Positions 16,428-25,388 of a stretch of DNA of 64,000 nt are shown piece after piece. Position 1 is the stretch's first letter. The number at the start of each line of letters is the position of its first letter. The stretch covers positions 1 to 64,000 of the forward strand of contig CAWBJY010000004.1 in NCBI GenBank assembly GCA_963789215.1. The letters are read 5' to 3'. The stretch comes from Phormidesmis sp963789215. GTDB lineage: Bacteria; Cyanobacteriota; Cyanobacteriia; Phormidesmidales; Phormidesmidaceae. The notes beneath the pieces were generated by a model, which searched no databases, was not told the DNA's origin, and was given only the letters and a program-made list of their open reading frames with translations. A program made the translations under genes and the position numbers.

Positions 16428-17654
16428 TTGCAGAAATAGAAAGCCAGCCTGCATTGCGCCAATGACAAATCCTAGAAGGCCGCCTAAGTTTACAATCGCC
16501 TGCAATTCGTTTTTTACAATGGTCTGAATCGCGCCTTCTAGCTCTTTGGGGGATGTCGCATTGACTCGATCAATAATCACCTGGTCGATATTGAGAATCG
16601 GAATGACTTGTACGACGATGTTCTCCATATCGCGCTCTAGATACCGCTCTAGAATTAAAGCAAGTTCTTTGCTAACCAGTTCTAGAGATTCGGTCATGAC
16701 TGGCGAGGATTGCAGTCGTCCTAGCAGCTGGCTAGCTAACTTTTCCCAATCTATAGACTCGCTGAGTTTCTCTAGTAGCGTACCGCCATTCTCTCTTAGG
16801 TAAGTTTTGATTGTTTGCCGCAGCGTTCTTCTAAGCTGTCGCACGGTAGAAACGGGAAGCTCTTGCAAAGAGAACCGCTGAAGCCATTTTTGCATCCGCA
16901 CCTTTATGCCTAAAGCCGCTGTTAGCTCTGCGATGCGAGTGTTGCTTTTAACCGGCTCTTCGGTACATACCGCGCGCAATCGCGTTAGGGCATTGCGAAC
17001 GCCGAAGATATTGGCGACGACCCAATAGGTGCCGCTGGTTTTAGCCCGCAGCGTTTCGTCGATGACCTGAATGTTGTAGTCGGTGAGGAAGTCTACTAGT
17101 AGCTGCCGCACTTTGTCGGGTGGGAGGACGCCGTTGACTACCCAGTCTGAGATTTGTCCGGCCTGGCTGTCGGTTAGCTGAAAGTCGAGTAGAACCTGAT
17201 CGAAGATTTGATTGAGCTGTGCTTCTAAGAAGTCGTCTCGCCGAGACCATACGCGCAGCAGTCGGGGTAGGGACTGGCCGATGATGTCTTTGAGGATATT
17301 GCCAAGAATTTGGGCGGTGCGGGTTTGGCCGCTGCTCTGCATCTGCTCTAGGGCGAGCTGTAGGAGCCAGAGGATAGCTTTTTCGGTGCGTTCGGTTTTT
17401 AGCAGGCGGCGGGCTAGGCGCTGCATTTCTTCGGGGGTGAGCAGCGATCGCATGATCACATCCGAAATCTTGGTGGCTAGCCGCTGCTGATTGCTGGGAA
17501 TGAGTCCTGGCGTAAATGGAAGGCGTCTACCTAAAAAATATCTCGGTTTATAGGGCCGAAACAGCATTTTAATGGCAATGTCATTGGTGAAGTAGCCGAT
17601 GACGCCGCCTAGTACCGGCGGCAATAAGACTATCCACAGATTCGACGCATTCAT
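16422..17654 (-). CDS. DUF445 family membrane-anchored protein
   Basis: 410-residue protein of the DUF445 family (related to B. subtilis YheB); function unknown. The N-terminal helix (about 7-25, LPPVLGGVIGYFTNDIAIKML) is followed by the family-typical RRLPFTPGLIPSNQQRLA. A long amphipathic alpha-helical body comes next, and a second hydrophobic helix is at the very end (about 388-408, LGGLLGFVIGAMQAGFLFL). Its stop codon lies inside the large hairpin shared with pstB. Confidence 0.88.
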   Translation of the reverse strand: MNASNLWIVLLPPVLGGVIGYFTNDIAIKMLFRPYKPRYFLGRRLPFTPGLIPSNQQRLATKISDVIMRSLLTPEEMQRLARRLLKTERTEKAILWLLQLALEQMQSSGQTRTAQILGNILKDIIGQSLPRLLRVWSRRDDFLEAQLNQIFDQVLLDFQLTDSQAGQISDWVVNGVLPPDKVRQLLVDFLTDYNIQVIDETLRAKTSGTYWVVANIFGVRNALTRLRAVCTEEPVKSNTRIAELTAALGIKVRMQKWLQRFSLQELPVSTVRQLRRTLRQTIKTYLRENGGTLLEKLSESIDWEKLASQLLGRLQSSPVMTESLELVSKELALILERYLERDMENIVVQVIPILNIDQVIIDRVNATSPKELEGAIQTIVKNELQAIVNLGGLLGFVIGAMQAGFLFLQR

Positions 17655-17664
17655 AAACGGTTGC

Positions 17665-17762
17665 TCTAGCTCTCAATCTGGCTCTTAATTAATCTGGCTT
17701 TTAACTAACCTGATCCTTGATTGATCTGGCCCTCAGTCTGATGCTTGGTCTGATTCTTGATC
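17665..17762 (+). repeat. Degenerate tandem repeats of about 16 bp, later 12 bp
   Basis: Units such as AATCTGGCTCTTAATT, AATCTGGCTTTTAACT and AACCTGATCCTTGATT follow one another, then shorter TGATNCTTG-type units, filling the spacer between the DUF445 and menG genes. Copies differ from each other at several positions, so the array is older than the exact repeats elsewhere in the window. Confidence 0.65.
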
Positions 17763-18496
17763 TAATCCTTGGTTGCGACTAGTACGCCCATCATTCCACC
17801 CGCGATGGGGTAGTGAGTCGCCTGAGTAAATCCGGCTGTTCGTGCTAGCTCTACTTGCCGCGATCCCGATGGAAATCTGTCTACGCTGGGGCTAATGTAA
17901 GCATACTCCTCGCTTAGGCCAAACCGCTCTGCTGTTGGTACGACAATATTGGCTAAGTACCACTGCTGAAACTGTCGTACGAGTGGGTTAGTAGGCGCAT
18001 GAAAATCTAGGATGGCTGCTTTTGCACCTGGCTTAATGACTCGGTGCAGTTCGCTTAGCCCCTGTGGAATATCAGTTAGGTTGCGCAGTCCGTAGGCCAT
18101 GGTCGCTGCGTTAAATTCGTTGGTTTCGAAGGGTAGATTTAGGGCGTCTGCTTCTATCCAACTCAGTCTGTTTTGGAGGCGCGGGTTTCTTTGAGCAGCG
18201 ATCGCGAGCTGCTCTACGGCAAAGTCTGCTCCAATAACTTGCCCAGTCTCACCCACCTGGCGAGCGAGTAGCAGCGCTAAATCGCCACTGCCGCAGCACA
18301 AATCTAGACAGCGATCGCCTGCTTTGGCGCTACTCCAGCTCACGGCCATCTGCTTCCATACTCGATGCAAGCCTAAGCTTAGATCTTGGTTAAGCTGATC
18401 GTACTGAGGGGCAATGCGATCAAAAAGCTGACGGATGCGGTCGGCTTCTGGCTGAACTGGCGAGGCCAATGGTTGATCGGCCATCTGATTAGCCAT
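17762..18496 (-). CDS. menG: UbiE/MenG-type quinone C-methyltransferase
   Basis: SAM-dependent methyltransferase for the last ring methylation of a naphthoquinone. In cyanobacteria this is 2-phytyl-1,4-naphthoquinone methylation, which yields phylloquinone for photosystem I. The 244-residue protein has FDRIAPQYDQLNQDLSLG near the N-terminus, the SAM motif CLDLCCGSGDLALLLA (about 61-76), AATMAYGLRNLTD and the C-terminal GGMMGVLVATK. All of these fit the UbiE/COQ5/MenG family. ATG at 18496; a weaker alternative at 18484 is possible. Confidence 0.9.
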   Translation of the reverse strand: MANQMADQPLASPVQPEADRIRQLFDRIAPQYDQLNQDLSLGLHRVWKQMAVSWSSAKAGDRCLDLCCGSGDLALLLARQVGETGQVIGADFAVEQLAIAAQRNPRLQNRLSWIEADALNLPFETNEFNAATMAYGLRNLTDIPQGLSELHRVIKPGAKAAILDFHAPTNPLVRQFQQWYLANIVVPTAERFGLSEEYAYISPSVDRFPSGSRQVELARTAGFTQATHYPIAGGMMGVLVATKD

Positions 18497-18551
18497 GGAG
18501 TGATAGGAGCCTTGGTCAGGCTGAACAAACTACCGAACCATCATGACACAG

Positions 18552-19451
18552 CTATTGTGCGGTGGCTTTAAGGCAGAGTGCCATTTGGGGGGCAATTAAA
18601 TCGAGCAGGCTGACGACATCGCCGACGGTTGCATAGGCTCTGTTCCACTGTAGGGAGAGGGTGGCTAGCGTTTCGCTCTGATAGATGACGGGTGTTGCTA
18701 TATGACATTCGGCGCCATCGGCGTAGAGCGCTTCGGCGGCGATGTCTGTTTTAGATTGAATGCTGACGGCAGACTGTGCGGTTTGAGTGGCGATCGCTTC
18801 CTGCACTAAACTGTTACTGGCGATCGCCGCTGCATCTGCATTGCCATAGCAACCCGCTGAGCCATTTGTTGTGATTAGGCCACAGCTATCTGCACCCAAA
18901 ATCTGTGCGAACCCATCTGCTATAAACGCTAGCACTTCTGCTGGTGATATAGACTGCGTAGCTATTTGGCCGACCGTTGCCATGAGCTTTGTTTGCTTTT
19001 CTGCTAGGTGCAGCGCTTCATTCTGCTGTTTGATCAGATCGTAAGTTTCGGATGCGCGCTCAACCACGTTTTTAAGCTCTTCAGGGTCCCAGGGCTTTGT
19101 AATGTAGCGGTATACCTGCCCGGCGTTAATTGCCTCTACCAAATCTTCTACGTCGGTGAAGCCCGTCAAGATGATGCGTACCGTATCTGGAAACTCAGGA
19201 ACAGTCTTGCTCAAGAACTCAGTTCCTTTCATCTCAGGCATTCGCTGGTCGGAGATGATGACCGCTACTTCGCCTTCTTCTGCTAGCACCTTGAGGGCTT
19301 CGCCGCCGCTTTCTGCTCGAAGTACCTTAAAGCTACGGCGAAAGGTGCGGTACAGCAGGTCTAAATTGTCGGGTTCATCATCGACAACCAGCATCCGAGG
19401 CTTTTTAGACAAAGTATGGCTAGCTACGGTTAGCGGACTAATAGCGCTCAT
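18552..19451 (-). CDS. Response regulator: receiver domain plus GAF-like domain
   Basis: Two-component signalling protein of 299 residues without a recognisable DNA-binding output. The receiver domain (about 18-140) has MLVVDDEPDNL (acidic pocket), VIISDQRMPEMKGTEFL with the phospho-acceptor Asp, IILTGFTD and the Lys in YITKPWDPEEL. The tight match to the VDDEPDNL/SDQRMP subgroup is common in cyanobacterial hybrid systems. A helical linker leads to a GAF-like region (about 170-295) that could sense a ligand. ATG at 19451 is preferred to a TTG at 19475. No kinase gene is adjacent. Confidence 0.85.
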   Translation of the reverse strand: MSAISPLTVASHTLSKKPRMLVVDDEPDNLDLLYRTFRRSFKVLRAESGGEALKVLAEEGEVAVIISDQRMPEMKGTEFLSKTVPEFPDTVRIILTGFTDVEDLVEAINAGQVYRYITKPWDPEELKNVVERASETYDLIKQQNEALHLAEKQTKLMATVGQIATQSISPAEVLAFIADGFAQILGADSCGLITTNGSAGCYGNADAAAIASNSLVQEAIATQTAQSAVSIQSKTDIAAEALYADGAECHIATPVIYQSETLATLSLQWNRAYATVGDVVSLLDLIAPQMALCLKATAQ

Positions 19452-19502
19452 AGGATTCGCTTCTTGAGATAGCAAGGTTATATACAGGCAAAGGATTAAG
19501 GC

Positions 19503-19543
19503 GCTAACTCCAAACCAACGAGTTTGAATTTGGAGTCAGCGCT
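19503..19543. terminator. Hairpin between the VOC and response-regulator genes
   Basis: GCGCTAACTCCAAA and TTTGGAGTCAGCGC pair over 14 bp with one mismatch. It lies on the path of minus-strand transcription from the VOC gene into the response regulator, about 50 bp before the latter. There is no strong T run in either direction, so terminator or leader structure are both possible. Confidence 0.5.
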
Positions 19544-19663
19544 TGTTCTTCAGTAAACCCAGCGATACATCAAAAATAACCCCGATAATGACCTCTGATA
19601 ACGCTATAAATTTAGACCTGGAATCGTTTGAAATCAACGAGCTTGGCTATTGGTTAGCATTAA

Positions 19664-19709
19664 CTTTCTACTTGCAGTAGCTCTTTAGCTTTCTACTTGC
19701 AGTAGCTCT
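19664..19709 (+). repeat. Duplicated 21-bp tail of the VOC gene
   Basis: CTTTCTACTTGCAGTAGCTC plus one T occurs at 19664-19684 and again at 19689-19709, period 25. The second copy holds the last codons of the VOC gene (minus strand); the first copy lies directly after its stop. Confidence 0.85.
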
Positions 19710-20053
19710 ATGGTGTTGCCGTCAGGATCTTTTACAAAGAGAGCGGCTCGCCCCGAAGAACTCATTTGAAAGGGCACTTGCTGCTTGGTCAAATCGAGCT
19801 TCACCTGGTCTAAGTCGTCAATGGCAAATGTTATATGGGGATGTCTGCCCCATTTGGCCTCTCGGTTTGGGTTTGTTGCCCAGTCGCTCACAATCAGATG
19901 TAGCTGGAATTCGCCGATTTGATACCAGGTGCCTGGAAACGTTAGCTGCCGATTTACTTTTTTGAGTCCGACTATGTGAGAGTAAAAGGCTTCGGCTTTT
20001 TCTAAACTGCTCACCTGTATGGCTACGTGCAGTGGATACAGAATATTTGCCAT
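19685..20053 (-). CDS. VOC (glyoxalase/bleomycin-resistance fold) protein
   Basis: 122-residue single-domain protein of the vicinal oxygen chelate superfamily. LHVAIQVSSLEKAEAFYSHIVGLKK at the start and VKDPDGNTIELLQ at the end are the typical beta-alpha-beta elements, with metal-ligand candidates His in LHVAIQ, His in HPHITFAI and Glu in NTIELLQ. The substrate cannot be told from sequence; many cyanobacterial members are annotated only as VOC. ATG at 20053 is used because AGGAG lies about nine bases upstream. The extreme 3' end is duplicated downstream of the stop. Confidence 0.88.
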   Translation of the reverse strand: MANILYPLHVAIQVSSLEKAEAFYSHIVGLKKVNRQLTFPGTWYQIGEFQLHLIVSDWATNPNREAKWGRHPHITFAIDDLDQVKLDLTKQQVPFQMSSSGRAALFVKDPDGNTIELLQVES

Positions 20054-20171
20054 AGTTGCCAACTCCTATTAATTTTTGGGCTAACTTTTTCGTTCGGCGA
20101 TCGCATTCTCGTTATCGCGGTCACTTTATTATTAGTGAGTTTGCCAGAGGGTTCAATCTTTGCCTTTAACC

Positions 20172-21110
20172 ATGAAAGTTTTCTTCCTTTTCAGCGGACT
20201 TCTTGGTGCCTTAGCTTTGGTTGAGATTGCGCTTAGGATGGGCTATGGCTTTGGCAATCCACCGCTTTATATAGGGGACGATCGCATTGGCTATTTGCTT
20301 GCGCCCAATCAAAGGGTAAAGCGCTTCGGCAATCGCATTGAGATCAATGCGTATTCTATGCGGGCAAAGGCGATCGCACCTAAACCTAGCCCAGGCACCC
20401 TACGTCTTTTTCTGCTGGGTGATTCTCTTTCTAACGGCGGCTGGTGGACCGATCAAAAAGATGTGCTTTCTTACAGAATCGCGCACTATTTGCAGCTGCA
20501 TCTGCCTTCGCCTTACCAAACGGTAGAAGCCCTCAACGCCTCGGCAAATTCTTGGGGGCCGCGCAATGAGCTGGCCTACTTAGAACGCTATGGCCTGTTT
20601 GACTCGACTGTTTTAGTGCTGATGTTGAATACGGATGATTTGTTTGGAACGCTGCCAACGCCTTTACCGGTAGGGCGCGATCGCAGCTATCCAGATCGAA
20701 AGCCGGTTTGTGCGATCGCCGAAGTGCTCAACCGCTACTTTAAGAAAAATCAGCCAATTTTGGGATTAAAGGAGATTCAGAATGAAGGGGGCGATCGCGT
20801 GGGTAAAAACCTTACGGCAATTGACGGGATTCGTCAAAAAGTGGGAGATGATGGCGGCCAGTTTGTCTTAGTTTTATCGCCGCTTAAGCGAGAGATCTCA
20901 GGCCCTAGAGAGTACGAGCTAGTCGCCCGGCAGCGGTTGAAGGATTGGGCCGCAGATGCCGACGTGCTGTATCTTGATTTATTAGAAACTTACCAGGCGC
21001 ATTTGCCTCATCCGGACGAGCTTTATCGAGATCATATTCACTTGAGTTCACAAGGGAATGAGCTGGTTGGGGAGGCGATCGCTGAGGCTATTGGCACTTT
21101 GTCCTTCTAG
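20172..21110 (+). CDS. SGNH/GDSL-type hydrolase, membrane-anchored
   Basis: 312-residue putative esterase or acyl-transferase-like hydrolase. An N-terminal hydrophobic signal anchor (about 3-20, FFLFSGLLGALALVEIAL) precedes the SGNH fold. FLLGDSLSNGG (about 80-90) holds the nucleophile Ser. ALNASANSWGPRNELAYL gives block II-III residues, and LYRDHIHLSSQGNELV near 283-298 carries the catalytic Asp-x-x-His. ATG at 20172 chosen over TTG at 20160. It is divergent from the VOC gene. Such proteins in cyanobacteria often act on cell-surface polymers, but that is inference. Confidence 0.82.
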   Translation: MKVFFLFSGLLGALALVEIALRMGYGFGNPPLYIGDDRIGYLLAPNQRVKRFGNRIEINAYSMRAKAIAPKPSPGTLRLFLLGDSLSNGGWWTDQKDVLSYRIAHYLQLHLPSPYQTVEALNASANSWGPRNELAYLERYGLFDSTVLVLMLNTDDLFGTLPTPLPVGRDRSYPDRKPVCAIAEVLNRYFKKNQPILGLKEIQNEGGDRVGKNLTAIDGIRQKVGDDGGQFVLVLSPLKREISGPREYELVARQRLKDWAADADVLYLDLLETYQAHLPHPDELYRDHIHLSSQGNELVGEAIAEAIGTLSF

Positions 21111-21161
21111 TTTTGAGTTGGTCTTAGGTTGGCCTTGGCTTTAGGCTGATCTCAAAGTGCG

Positions 21162-22274
21162 CTATCCCAAAGAAGCCGCCATTGTCATTGGCCCTAGCGC
21201 TAAGCGCAGCTCATCTTGAGACTTCCAAGCCTGGCCGTCTAGAGCCATTTGCTCGATCACACTCGCTAACCGCAGTGCCTTCAGCGCCTGCTCGCCCCCT
21301 ACAGACGGCTGATCGCCGCCGCGTACGCAGTGTACAAAGTGTTCTAGCTCAGCGTGCAGCGGCTCAGTATTACTGGTGTAAACCTGCTCAATAAGTCCAT
21401 CTTGCCGGTAAAGTACCTGGCCATAGGCCGCCGAGCAGTTTTCTGTTGTTTGTCGGTGAATGGCTATCTTATTGTTTAAGAAATCGGCTTCCGTTAAAGA
21501 ATTGCGGCAATGCGCCGATATGGTTCTAATTTTTCGATGCGTTACCTTGCTGGCCGTGACGGTTGCGACTACGCCATTTGCAAATCCTAGCGTAGCCGTC
21601 ACGTAGTCTAAGTAAGGAGAATTGTCTCTGCGGCTACCGTTGGCCGTTAGCTTTGTCACAGATGCCCCTGCGAGTTCTAAGATTAAGTCAATATCATGGA
21701 TCATCAAGTCCAGCACGACTGACACATCGTTAGCCCGATTGGAATAAGGACTCATCCGCCGCGCTTCTAACGCCAGTACGTCCTCGGTCCTCAGCACGTT
21801 GTGCAATTCTTTAAAGGCCGGATTAAACCGTTCGATATGGCCGACTTGCAGGATGCAGTCAAAGTCTGCCGCCGCGTTCACCAGCGATTCTGCTTCGGCA
21901 ATACTCGCGGCAATCGGTTTTTCTATCAGCACATGGACGCCTGCTTTCAGGCAGGCCATTCCAACGGCGTGGTGTAGGCGAGTAGGAACCGCTACACAAA
22001 CGGCGTCTACTTGCTCTAGCAGTTCTGTATAGTCTTCAAAATAGTGAACTTTGTACTTGCTAGCGGTTTCGATGCCTAGCTCTACGTTTACATCGGCTAG
22101 GCCGACTAGATGAACGTCTTTGAGTCTAGAAAGCACGCGGGCATGGTGCTGGCCCATATTGCCGATGCCAATGACGCCTACTTTCACTGGCTCTAGTAAG
22201 TTGCGGCCGCGCACTTTGGTGCTCGTCAACGGTGCGTTCGCTAATGGTAAAGATTCGCTCTGCACAGGTCTCAC
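21162..22274 (-). CDS. Gfo/Idh/MocA family NAD(P)-dependent oxidoreductase
   Basis: 370-residue dehydrogenase. The Rossmann motif VGVIGIGNMGQHHARVLS (about 32-49), VAVPTRLHHAVGMACLKAG and HVLIEKPIAASIAEAE (the EKP Lys of the family) are followed by the C-terminal alpha/beta domain with DLMIHDIDLILELAG (His for substrate binding). It resembles UDP-N-acetylglucosamine 3-dehydrogenase or related sugar oxidoreductases found across cyanobacteria; the exact sugar is not determined. Transcribed alone. Confidence 0.88.
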   Translation of the reverse strand: MRPVQSESLPLANAPLTSTKVRGRNLLEPVKVGVIGIGNMGQHHARVLSRLKDVHLVGLADVNVELGIETASKYKVHYFEDYTELLEQVDAVCVAVPTRLHHAVGMACLKAGVHVLIEKPIAASIAEAESLVNAAADFDCILQVGHIERFNPAFKELHNVLRTEDVLALEARRMSPYSNRANDVSVVLDLMIHDIDLILELAGASVTKLTANGSRRDNSPYLDYVTATLGFANGVVATVTASKVTHRKIRTISAHCRNSLTEADFLNNKIAIHRQTTENCSAAYGQVLYRQDGLIEQVYTSNTEPLHAELEHFVHCVRGGDQPSVGGEQALKALRLASVIEQMALDGQAWKSQDELRLALGPMTMAASLG

Positions 22275-22569
22275 TTACACCTCGTAAAAATAGAAAAACG
22301 TTCTGAGCCACAGCGCTCGGCGGAACTTTACCGATTCTGAGGATATGTAAACATTACTACACAAACCCTGATAAATAGGGTCCAAGTTCAGATGTATCAA
22401 TCGTAGTGGCTAGATAAGGGGTCTTAACAGAGGGAGACAGGCTTGCATTGACTGCAGTAGGCCCTTATCTTACTCTGCTTAGCTTTTGCACAAGTTGGCG
22501 CTTCAATTCAACCACCTTTGAGACTGTCTACTCCTCTACTTCGATTGTTCTACTTCGGTTGTGTTGAAT

Positions 22570-24096
22570 CTAGCCTTTTGAGTTTTTTTGGCCCCTTGGC
22601 TGATAGCGTGATTTGCCTTTATTTTTCCGCAGCCTGGGCTTATCCGCTGCTTTCCTGACGGCCGCAGGGGCAAATGCATTGGCTACTTTTAATACCTGTA
22701 GCGGACTGTAGATTTGAATTTTGCCTAGCCTTGGCCCTTCTGCGGCAACGATCGTAAATTCTAGGTTTTGATAGGTGAGCTGTTCGTCTACTTGAGGAAT
22801 CTTTTGCATCTCAAAGATGATGAATCCGCCAAGCGTTAAATAATCGTCGCTAGTCGGTAGCGCTATGCCTAGCCGTTCGTTAACGTCTTCTAAATCGGTT
22901 TGCGCTGGGAAGATAACGGTATGGCTATCTTTTTGAATAATCTGCGCGTCTGGAGAGGTGTTGCTGACATCTCCTAAAATCTCAGCGGTAAGGTCTCTAA
23001 AGGTGACTAGACCTGCCGTACCGCCGTATTCGTCCATTACGACTACCATTTCTCTTGCCGACTGCTGCATTTGCGTTAGCAATTCGTTGAGCGGAAGCGT
23101 TTTAGGAACGACTCTAGCGGGTCGCAGCCACGAAACGACTGGCGTTGCAGGGCTTAGCTCTCCTTGTGAAAGCGGTACCGCCAAATCATTAAAGTTGAGA
23201 ATGCCTAAAATGTTGTCTAGGGACTCTCCGGTTACCGGATAGCGAGAATGTCCTGAGCGCACAATTTCGTCTAAAAGATCTTGAAAGGTGGCTTCTTGAG
23301 TGATGGCAGCAACGTTGGTTCGCGGCACCATAACTTCTTCGACGGTGGTGCCGCGAAATTCGAAGACATTGCTCAAAATTTCCCGTTCTGCTTTTTCTAG
23401 ATCGGGAATCTCGGTGGCTGTGGTGATGAGTAGCCTGAGTTCTTCGGGGGTAACTCGGCCATGATGGCCAGGGGTAGGCTCTTCAACGCCGACTAGGGCT
23501 AGCAGTATTCGCGTTGATTGATTAAGCAGCCAGATGAAGGGGCTGAGCATTCTGGCAATGGTGAGGCTTGGGGGGCCTAGTGCGCGCGCAATCTTCTCGG
23601 GATAGATGAGGGCAAAAGACTTGGGACAAAGCTCGCCGAGGACGATTTGAAAGTAGGCCAGTAGCAGAAATGCAAGGGGTAGCGATATAGAGTGCGCGAG
23701 GAATAGGCTGGTTTCTGCTGAGACGGGCAGTAGCCCTAGCCAATGTTTAATGAGCGCGGCCATGGTGTGTTCGCCAATCCAACCCAGCGCAAGGCTAGAG
23801 AGGGTGATGCCGAGCTGTGTGGTTGAGAGCAGGCTGCCTAACTGGCGCTGAAGCTTTTGGACGGTGCGGGCCTGCATGTCGCCAGCGGATACTAGCTGGT
23901 TGATGCGCGATCGCCGAACCGAGACAATCGAAAATTCTACCGTTACAAAAAAAGCATTCAGCACAATCAGTGCGACCACTGACAGGATCCGCGTGGCAAT
24001 ATCTGACCAGGTGAGCGCGACCGTAGTTGCTTGCAACAGCAGCGAATAGGGCGGCTCAGTGGCGAACAGACGCGATAGCAAAGCAGGCAAAACCAT
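22570..24096 (-). CDS. CorC/HlyC (CNNM-like) transporter-associated protein
   Basis: 508-residue membrane protein of the hemolysin-C/CorC family, linked to divalent cation (Mg or Co) efflux. A DUF21/CNNM membrane domain fills about 30-220 with four hydrophobic segments (VVALIVLNAFFVTVEFSIV and later SLPLAFLLLAYFQIVLGELCPK). A CBS pair follows (about 235-360, with VMVPRTNVAAI and MVVVMDEYGGTAGLVTFRD). The C-terminal CorC_HlyC domain is at about 375-465 (SDDYLTLGGFIIFEMQKIP). The tail is basic. The DUF21-CBS-CorC order is complete. Confidence 0.93.
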   Translation of the reverse strand: MVLPALLSRLFATEPPYSLLLQATTVALTWSDIATRILSVVALIVLNAFFVTVEFSIVSVRRSRINQLVSAGDMQARTVQKLQRQLGSLLSTTQLGITLSSLALGWIGEHTMAALIKHWLGLLPVSAETSLFLAHSISLPLAFLLLAYFQIVLGELCPKSFALIYPEKIARALGPPSLTIARMLSPFIWLLNQSTRILLALVGVEEPTPGHHGRVTPEELRLLITTATEIPDLEKAEREILSNVFEFRGTTVEEVMVPRTNVAAITQEATFQDLLDEIVRSGHSRYPVTGESLDNILGILNFNDLAVPLSQGELSPATPVVSWLRPARVVPKTLPLNELLTQMQQSAREMVVVMDEYGGTAGLVTFRDLTAEILGDVSNTSPDAQIIQKDSHTVIFPAQTDLEDVNERLGIALPTSDDYLTLGGFIIFEMQKIPQVDEQLTYQNLEFTIVAAEGPRLGKIQIYSPLQVLKVANAFAPAAVRKAADKPRLRKNKGKSRYQPRGQKNSKG

Positions 24097-24150
24097 AGGG
24101 CTGCAATGACAATCTACTGGCGAAGAAACAAGGAAGATCGCAACAAAGGT

Positions 24151-24402
24151 CTAGTTGCCTCCATCGCTAATGCGGGCTTCTACATCTTCGATAATCTTTT
24201 TTTCATCTAGCAAAACCAGCTCTTTGTGCGATTCGCCGCTGCGATTGGCTGCTGATGCATTCGAGGGTCGAGTTTCTGGCTGACGGACGCCAGTTAAAGC
24301 CTGTCTACCTAATGCGTATCCCCAGGAAGAACTTACAATCCCTGCGCCGAACATCAGCGTCAGCAAGATCAGCGTAAAAGCAACGGCTGGGTTAATTCTC
24401 AT
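24151..24402 (-). CDS. Small single-TM protein, unknown function
   Basis: 83-residue protein not recognised. It has a hydrophobic N-terminal segment (about 7-30, AVAFTLILLTLMFGAGIVSSSWGYALG), then a polar, Ser/Asn/Glu-rich cytosolic or periplasmic tail. The pattern is typical of small cyanobacterial membrane proteins. It lies 54 bp upstream of the CorC/HlyC gene on the same strand and could be co-transcribed with it. Confidence 0.6.
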   Translation of the reverse strand: MRINPAVAFTLILLTLMFGAGIVSSSWGYALGRQALTGVRQPETRPSNASAANRSGESHKELVLLDEKKIIEDVEARISDGGN

Positions 24403-24602
24403 AGGAGTGAGGCGGCAAGAGTAGAGAGTTTGTCTTGGGAGTCTACCCGATATATGCCTAACTTAGCGCGACTTGCCGCATTTTTCTTGGGCCTTTTCTC
24501 AATTTTTTCATCAGATCGTAGTCAGTCGTTACAAAACAATGTTAAAAGAGAATGCCTGCTCTTTGAGAACATACAAGATTTTTGTAGGTTGTCGAGACTT
24601 TC

Positions 24603-24675
24603 CCAGGGTTGGCCGAGCGGATTAGGCAGCGAACTCATAATTCGCCCCAGGCAGGTTCAACTCCTGCACCCTGGA
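24603..24675 (+). tRNA. tRNA with CAU anticodon, probably tRNA-Ile (lysidine type)
   Basis: A cloverleaf can be drawn by hand. Acceptor CCAGGGT pairs with ACCCTGG (24668-24674) with discriminator A. The D stem is GCC/GGC, the anticodon stem GCGAA/TTCGC around loop CTCATAA, and the T stem GCAGG/CCTGC with loop TTCAACT. CCA is not encoded and a T run follows. The initiator type is unlikely because the first pair is C-G rather than the C-A mismatch and the three G-C anticodon pairs are missing. The CTCATAATT loop region resembles plastid trnI-CAU, so the tilS-modified isoleucine tRNA is favoured over elongator methionine. Confidence 0.88.
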
Positions 24676-24740
24676 CTTTTTTTGGCTAGAAGCAAATAGC
24701 TTTAGGTGAGCAAAAGAGCAAGACGTTAGAAAAACAGAGA

Positions 24741-24779
24741 AAAGGGGAGGCGATCGCAAAATCACCTCCCCTTTTTTTA
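24741..24779. terminator. Bidirectional intrinsic terminator after the tRNA
   Basis: AAAAGGGGAGG pairs exactly with CCTCCCCTTTT (24766-24776), giving an 11-bp stem with flanking A and T runs, so it can stop transcription from both the tRNA (+) and the convergent gene (-). The loop contains a HIP1 octamer. Confidence 0.9.
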
Positions 24780-24786
24780 ATCATTT

Positions 24787-24814
24787 CTATTGAAGTTCAG
24801 CTATTGAAGTTCAG
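24787..24814 (+). repeat. 14-bp direct tandem repeat (two copies)
   Basis: CTATTGAAGTTCAG is repeated exactly twice just downstream of the stop of the periplasmic-protein gene. Confidence 0.85.
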
Positions 24815-24818
24815 CGGC

Positions 24819-25256
24819 TTATCGTCGAGGTAACGGCTCAAAGTTGAGTTCGCTGCCCACAACTCGACTGTTGAATTGAGAAGCGGGTAATAGCTGGACA
24901 GAGGTTGTGTAGGGATTGGGTAAGTCTGGCACTCTTACGGTGGGCGTATTTTGTGTCTGCAATATCAGTAGCTCTTCATAAGCTCGAGAAGTTGCGGCGG
25001 CGTCCCGATTGATCCTCTGATCTGTAAATCCGCCCAGGCCAGTGATGAAGTTAATCTGGCTGGCCGCTGAACGGTGGTTGTAGTAGTCTCCGGAGCGCTG
25101 CTCGGTAATGCCTTCTAACGTATCTAGTAAGGATTCTGTGTCCTGAGCGCTAGCGATGGGTGCGATCGCCCCTAAAACGCTCACTGCACCCATTAGTCCT
25201 AGCGTGCTGCTAGCTAACCCTCTCATTCCACCCTTGATTCCAATAGTCATCACCAT
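24819..25256 (-). CDS. Exported protein of unknown function
   Basis: 145-residue protein with a clear signal peptide: basic start, hydrophobic core around 13-33 (LASSTLGLMGAVSVLGAIAPI) and a cleavage-like ASAQD. The mature part is polar, with repeated Arg/Asp/Thr and no cysteine. No family is recognised. It lies opposite the tRNA with a shared bidirectional terminator, and divergent from pyrE. Likely periplasmic or thylakoid-lumenal; function cannot be stated. Confidence 0.65.
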   Translation of the reverse strand: MVMTIGIKGGMRGLASSTLGLMGAVSVLGAIAPIASAQDTESLLDTLEGITEQRSGDYYNHRSAASQINFITGLGGFTDQRINRDAAATSRAYEELLILQTQNTPTVRVPDLPNPYTTSVQLLPASQFNSRVVGSELNFEPLPRR

Positions 25257-25388
25257 TACTTTTCCCCAAAAGGCGCATACGAATACTCCCTTACAAGGTT
25301 ACCCGGCTACAAGATTAATCTTGGCACCCCATACACTAATCAAGCACTTTGAATATATGCTAATGCAGCGCTAACTCTGGATGCTGAT

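Noticed and set aside
24603..24675. Initiator tRNA-fMet reading of the CAU tRNA
   Set aside because: First pair is C-G rather than a C-A mismatch and the anticodon stem lacks the three consecutive G-C pairs of initiators.
24430..24699. 89-codon open frame covering the tRNA
   Set aside because: It runs through a complete cloverleaf tRNA and has no domain or ribosome site.
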